A stretch of 15,740 nt of DNA from Patescibacteria group bacterium (GTDB lineage Bacteria; Patescibacteriota; Minisyncoccia; UBA9983): contig JAHIER010000053.1 in the NCBI GenBank assembly GCA_018901555.1, forward strand, positions 1-15,740, read 5' to 3'. Below, one piece after another: positions 13,297 through 15,740 of the stretch. Position numbers and translations under genes: made by a program. The number at the start of each line of letters is the position of its first letter. Position 1 is the first letter of the stretch. A model generated the notes under the pieces. That model saw only the letters and a list, made by a program, of their open reading frames with translations. It was not told where the DNA came from and ran no database searches.

Positions 13297-14010
13297 TTAA
13301 TCATTATCAATTATTACATCTTTAATTTTATCAAGATTATTATTGTTGTATTCTTTAATAAAGTTTTCTGTTTCTTTTTTATATTCATTTTCAGTAATAT
13401 TCAAAGCACCTAATAAAAATTCTCTTTGAGTTATTGACGGAAAGTTTTTTTCTCCAATATAATCAAGAAAACTACTCCATTTATAATTTTCTAAAAAATC
13501 CATTTGTTTTTGCAAATCTATCGAGGTTGAACCTCCATAGGTTATTAATTCTATTGGATTTAAGTGGATATAATAAGGTAAGTAAATAAGATGTGATTCT
13601 TTGTTGATTAAAACAGCCTTAAATCGTCCTTGAAATAGTCCGCCCACACGATCATATTTTTTATTAAAATACATTGTGTAACCAGTACCAAGTTTTTGCA
13701 TAAATCTTACAATACCATTTTTTCTTCTCTCTTTAATAAGTAGATGAAAATGGTTGGGCATGAGAGAAAAAGCCAAAATTTCAACTAATAAGCTCCTTTT
13801 CTTTCTATTAAAATATCGAGGTTCAACCTCCATAGGTTGCTCTGTATCAAAATAATAATTCATGTTAATAGCTGGATTAATATCGTTAAATTCAAACAAA
13901 TTATGCACAAAACGAGAATAGTCAAAACCATTTAAAAATATCTGCCTTTTTTCAACCCCTCGATTAAAAATATGATAAATTTGACCCTCTGTAAAAACTG
14001 GTTTTTGCAT
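13297..14010 (-). CDS. REP-associated tyrosine transposase (RAYT-1, Y1/IS200-like)
   Basis: The 237-residue RAYT is related to RAYT-2 but clearly divergent. It has FTEGQIYHIFNRGVEKRQIF, HUH motif MPNHFH (His87, His89), candidate Tyr111/Tyr114 (GTGYTMYFN), LFQGRFKA and YIHLNPIEL. I use the ATG at 14010, not the TTG at 14046, because the conserved family N-terminus starts there and TATAAT ends 7 nt upstream. Family A palindromes lie in its promoter (14034-14054), in frame at residues 59-66 (13814-13834) and 157-165 (13518-13540), and just after its stop (13273-13293). The last one overlaps the cca start, so RAYT-1 and cca are probably one transcript. The catalytic motif is intact, so activity on family A palindromes is plausible. 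Confidence 0.9.
   Translation of the reverse strand: MQKPVFTEGQIYHIFNRGVEKRQIFLNGFDYSRFVHNLFEFNDINPAINMNYYFDTEQPMEVEPRYFNRKKRSLLVEILAFSLMPNHFHLLIKERRKNGIVRFMQKLGTGYTMYFNKKYDRVGGLFQGRFKAVLINKESHLIYLPYYIHLNPIELITYGGSTSIDLQKQMDFLENYKWSSFLDYIGEKNFPSITQREFLLGALNITENEYKKETENFIKEYNNNNLDKIKDVIIDND
13518..13540. repeat. Family A palindrome, copy 4 (in frame in RAYT-1)
   Basis: CTAT-c-GAGGTT-g-AACCTC-c-ATAG. It encodes the YGGSTSID segment (residues 157-165) absent from the corresponding RAYT-2 loop. Confidence 0.9.
13814..13834. repeat. Family A palindrome, copy 5 (in frame in RAYT-1)
   Basis: TAT-c-GAGGTT-c-AACCTC-c-ATA, central C variant. It encodes PMEVEPRY (residues 59-66) upstream of the HUH motif. 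Confidence 0.9.
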
Positions 14011-14017
14011 ACAAATT

Positions 14018-14046
14018 ATTATAACAAATAAAATATCGAGGTTCAA
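14018..14046 (-). promoter_or_regulatory. RAYT-1(-cca) promoter built into a family A palindrome
   Basis: Minus strand: -35 TTGAAC (14041-14046), 17-nt spacer, -10 TATAAT (14018-14023), then 7 nt to the ATG. The -35 is the centre of palindrome copy 6; the central C variant is what creates TTGAAC on this strand. Confidence 0.68.
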
Positions 14047-14054
14047 CCTCCATA
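14034..14054. repeat. Family A palindrome, copy 6 (RAYT-1 promoter)
   Basis: TAT-c-GAGGTT-c-AACCTC-c-ATA, same orientation as all other copies. Confidence 0.92.
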
Positions 14055-14081
14055 GGTTATGGTTTTAAAAAAGTAAAAATA

Positions 14082-14090
14082 TGATATAAT
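14082..14090 (+). promoter_or_regulatory. tRNA-Arg extended -10 promoter
   Basis: TGATATAAT (TATAAT 14085-14090), same extended -10 as at xer, 10 nt before the mature tRNA 5' end. No -35 is visible. Confidence 0.6.
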
Positions 14091-14100
14091 TTATTTTATA

Positions 14101-14172
14101 GTCCCTGTGGTGAAATGGACATCACGCGACGCTTCGGACGTCGTATTCCGGGTTCGAATCCTGGCAGGGGCA
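14101..14172 (+). tRNA. tRNA-Arg(UCG)
   Basis: Cloverleaf folds fully: acceptor GTCCCTG/CAGGGGC, D stem GTGA/TCAC, anticodon stem CGACG/CGTCG with loop CTTCGGA (anticodon TCG, reads CGA and other CGN codons), T arm CCGGG-TTCGAAT-CCTGG, discriminator A. CCA is not encoded (TTA follows). Confidence 0.95.
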
Positions 14173-14237
14173 TTAGATATACACATTATCCACATGTTAT
14201 GGACATTTCGCCTGTAGCGGAATTGTCTTTTATAAAA

Positions 14238-14678
14238 ATGTCCTTTACACAAAAACAAACAATAGGGAATTTAGGAGAAGATATGGCTTGCAAGTTTCTC
14301 ATGAAACAAGGCTATAAGATTATTGAACGAAACTATAGAAAAAAATGGGGTGAGATTGATATTATTGCAACTAAAGATAATATTTTGCATTTTGTAGAGG
14401 TCAAAACCACAACTGTTTCATCTGAAACAAATTATGAGCCTAAAACTGATTTGAAAGACAAATCAGTTCGGCCGACCAGTTATGACTATAACTGGTTTAG
14501 GCCTGAAGACAATATTCATCATTGGAAAAGAAAACGCTTGGCTCGAGCTAGTCAGACTTATTTATTAGACAAAAAGATCCCCGAGGATACAGAATGGCAA
14601 ACTGATTCTTTGGCTGTTTTTCTTGATTTTAAAACCCGCAAAGCCAAATTCCGTTTACTGGAAAACATTATTTTATAG
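14238..14678 (+). CDS. yraN: YraN/UPF0102-family putative nuclease
   Basis: The 146-residue protein matches UPF0102: GNLGEDMACKFLMKQGYKIIERNYRKKWGEIDIIATKDNILHFVEVKT, the nuclease-like E...GEID...EVK signature of the Holliday-junction-resolvase/restriction endonuclease fold, then RPEDNIHHWKRKRL. Activity is uncertain for this family. The frame continues upstream through the tRNA-Arg, so that part is not coding; I chose ATG 14238 because the conserved core starts right there (an in-frame ATG at 14199 is the alternative). Between EVKT and RPEDN the protein has roughly 30 extra residues, encoded almost entirely by three consecutive palindromes (14414-14503). It sits between tRNA-Arg and the tRNA-Pro pair on the same strand. 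Confidence 0.88.
   Translation: MSFTQKQTIGNLGEDMACKFLMKQGYKIIERNYRKKWGEIDIIATKDNILHFVEVKTTTVSSETNYEPKTDLKDKSVRPTSYDYNWFRPEDNIHHWKRKRLARASQTYLLDKKIPEDTEWQTDSLAVFLDFKTRKAKFRLLENIIL
14414..14429. repeat. GTTTCAnnTGAAAC palindrome in yraN (VSSET)
   Basis: TGTTTCA-tc-TGAAACA, identical over 16 bp to the core of the cca palindrome at 12704-12739. It encodes V-S-S-E-T in the same frame as the cca copies. Confidence 0.85.
14444..14468. repeat. Second palindrome in yraN loop
   Basis: AACTGATTTG-aaaga-CAAATCAGTT, perfect 10-bp arms, in frame (encodes TDLKDKSV). Confidence 0.88.
14470..14503. repeat. Third palindrome in yraN loop
   Basis: GGCC-g-ACCAGTTAT-gact-ATAACTGGT-tta-GGCC. A perfect 9-bp core is extended by outer GGCC pairs; it encodes RPTSYDYNWFRP. 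Confidence 0.88.
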
Positions 14679-14680
14679 TG

Positions 14681-14686
14681 TATAAT
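14681..14686 (+). promoter_or_regulatory. -10 box of the tRNA-Pro pair
   Basis: TATAAT lies 30 nt before tRNA-Pro(UGG), right after the yraN stop. No convincing -35 is seen. Confidence 0.5.
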
Positions 14687-14716
14687 GCTAAATATTGCCC
14701 AGCGAATGGGGTAAAA

Positions 14717-14787
14717 CGGGGTATAGTGCAATGGCAGCACGAGTCTTTTGGGAAGATTTAATCTCGGTTCGAATCCGAGTACCCCGA
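14717..14787 (+). tRNA. tRNA-Pro(UGG)
   Basis: Acceptor CGGGGTA/TACCCCG with the C1-G72 pair typical of bacterial tRNA-Pro, D stem GTGC/GCAC, anticodon stem AGTCT/AGATT with loop TTTGGGA (anticodon TGG), T arm CTCGG-TTCGAAT-CCGAG, discriminator A. CCA is not encoded. Confidence 0.95.
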
Positions 14788-14796
14788 AACAAACAG

Positions 14797-14867
14797 CGGG
14801 CTGTCGTATACCGGTAGTACGCGCCCTTCGGGAGGGCGTAGACGGAGTTCAATTCTCCGCAGCCCGA
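14797..14867 (+). tRNA. tRNA-Pro(CGG)
   Basis: Acceptor CGGGCTG/CAGCCCG (C1-G72 again), D stem GTAT/GTAC, anticodon stem CGCCC/GGGCG with loop TTCGGGA (anticodon CGG), T arm CGGAG-TTCAATT-CTCCG, discriminator A. CCA is not encoded. It is 9 nt downstream of tRNA-Pro(UGG) and 7 nt before the next ATG. Confidence 0.93.
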
Positions 14868-14874
14868 AATCATT

Positions 14875-15740
14875 ATGAACAAAAAGATTAGTAGATTTAT
14901 TGTATTTTTTATACTTATTCTATTTATCTGCCTTCATCTTTTTCTTATTTCAAAAACTTTTCTCTATGACCAAGATGGAAATATGAAAACTGCCATTAAT
15001 GGCTATGGCGACATTCCTTTCCATTTAACTCAAGTCACTAAATTTGGTTATGGTAATTTATTTGATTTTAATGAACCGATTTTTACTGGGGATCGAATCC
15101 GTTATTCTTTTTTTATTAACTGGATAAGCGGATTATTCTTAAAAATTACCGGCCATTTGCGCCTTTCACTGCATTTTCCTGTTATGATTCTGGCGAGTTT
15201 AAGCATTATTCTAACTTTTTTAATTTACAAAAAAATTCTTAAAAAAGAATGGCTGGCTTTGCTGGCCGTGCTTTTATTTTTTTTAGGATCTGGGCTAGGT
15301 TCTTATTATATAATAACCGACCAGTTAATCGGACAATCAATGTCCTTAAGCCAATTTGTTGATTTTTTGGTTCAAAAGAATATTTCTACTATAACCAAAT
15401 GGGACGCTATTTATCCCCAGCAAAATATTGTCTGGGGCGCTCCTTTAACCTTGGTTTTTATGCACCAAAGATCTTTCTTTTTGGGATATTTTTTGTTTGC
15501 ACTCTTTTTTTATCTGCTTCTTAAGTTCCGAGAAAATAAAAATAAAAAAATATTTTATGCGCTAATTTTAATCTTAGGTTTTTCACCATTAGCTCATTAT
15601 CACTCATTTCTTGCCATGGGGTTCACCACTGTTTTTTTTGCTTTTTGGCAATTATGGCAGAAAAATAGAGATTTATTCAAAAAAATTGTCTTAATTTTAA
15701 TTCTAGCTGTAATTATTTCTTTGCCAGAGGTTATTTATCT
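14875..15740 (+). CDS. Polytopic membrane protein, possible GT-C-type glycosyltransferase (3' end outside window)
   Basis: The frame is open from ATG 14875 to the window end (288 codons seen). It begins with a TM helix (FIVFFILILFICLHLFLI) followed by a large loop holding GYGDIPFHLTQVTKFGYG and EPIFTGDRIRYSFFINWISG, then at least five more hydrophobic segments (for example HFPVMILASLSIILTFLI, WLALLAVLLFFLGSG, FFLGYFLFALFFYLLL, IVLILILAVIISLPEVIYL). An acidic residue in the first extracytoplasmic loop after TM1 is the hallmark of GT-C glycosyltransferases using lipid-linked sugars, so envelope glycosylation is possible, but I cannot confirm the family. It starts 7 nt after tRNA-Pro(CGG) with no SD or separate promoter visible, so it is probably read through from the tRNAs. 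Confidence 0.75.
   Translation, partial: MNKKISRFIVFFILILFICLHLFLISKTFLYDQDGNMKTAINGYGDIPFHLTQVTKFGYGNLFDFNEPIFTGDRIRYSFFINWISGLFLKITGHLRLSLHFPVMILASLSIILTFLIYKKILKKEWLALLAVLLFFLGSGLGSYYIITDQLIGQSMSLSQFVDFLVQKNISTITKWDAIYPQQNIVWGAPLTLVFMHQRSFFLGYFLFALFFYLLLKFRENKNKKIFYALILILGFSPLAHYHSFLAMGFTTVFFAFWQLWQKNRDLFKKIVLILILAVIISLPEVIY

Noticed and set aside
14011..14046. Longer RAYT-1 from the TTG at 14046.
   Set aside because: It would place the promoter -10 and the palindrome inside the coding region; the conserved N-terminus begins at ATG 14010.
13273..14054. CRISPR array from the repeated 21-mers.
   Set aside because: Copies are palindromic, irregularly spaced, partly inside a transposase gene, and no cas genes are present.
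14115..14237. Longer yraN starting within tRNA-Arg.
   Set aside because: The upstream codons overlap the tRNA, and the conserved family N-terminus begins at the ATG at 14238.
12867..14429. parS (ParB) sites: TGTTTCA-tc-TGAAACA and related 16-mers resemble the consensus TGTTTCACGTGAAACA at 14 of 16 positions.
   Set aside because: The central CG that ParB requires is missing in every copy, all lie in frame within coding DNA, and no parA/parB is nearby. The protein-coding palindrome explanation fits better.

Overview
The window looks like part of the small, AT-rich genome of an uncultivated Patescibacteria/CPR bacterium, probably of the Parcubacteria type. This is inferred from the gene set: two REP-associated tyrosine transposases (RAYTs) of the 'YHIFNRGVEKR' type, a secreted coiled-coil plus peptidoglycan-binding-like protein with a Pro/Thr linker, a LysM-M23 peptidase, a DksA-like protein with a degraded zinc finger, and compact minus-strand operons. 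All genes use standard stop codons; nothing suggests UGA recoding.

Layout. 1-918 (+) is the 3' part of a LysM/M23 cell-wall peptidase, converging through a shared hairpin on acpP (-). 1204-1445 is an intergenic stretch with the acpP promoter and two copies of palindrome family A. 1446-7782 is a long minus-strand block, read from right to left: rpsO, NYN-domain protein, pnp, single-TM protein, dksA-like gene, hicB, hicA, comM. 7809-8498 is RAYT-2 with three copies of its own palindrome (family B). 8553-9555 holds two orphan genes, each with a terminator hairpin and an identical 43-bp upstream repeat; the second is a probable HExxH lipoprotein. 9688-10584 (+) is a XerC/D-like recombinase, convergent with a secreted Cys-rich repeat protein (10600-11718, -). 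11796-14010 (-) carries RAYT-1 followed by a tRNA CCA-adding enzyme, threaded with family A palindromes. The right end (+) has tRNA-Arg(UCG), yraN, tRNA-Pro(UGG), tRNA-Pro(CGG) and the start of a polytopic membrane protein.

How the genes work together. RNA metabolism dominates: S15, PNPase, a NYN putative RNase, the HicA toxin, the CCA-adding enzyme and three tRNAs. None of the three tRNAs encodes its CCA end, so they depend on an enzyme such as the one encoded nearby. A second theme is the envelope (M23 peptidase, PG-binding-like protein, lipoprotein protease, membrane protein). ComM and XerC/D-like proteins handle DNA.

The most unusual signal is the density of perfect or near-perfect palindromes, many lying in frame inside conserved protein genes (pnp, cca, yraN, xer and both RAYTs), much like Rickettsia palindromic elements. 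Each RAYT carries its own palindrome upstream, inside its coding sequence and near its 3' end. In both cases the upstream palindrome supplies the -35 box of a promoter whose -10 lies 6-7 nt before the ATG. Several other promoters here also place the -10 so close to the ATG that the mRNA should be leaderless.
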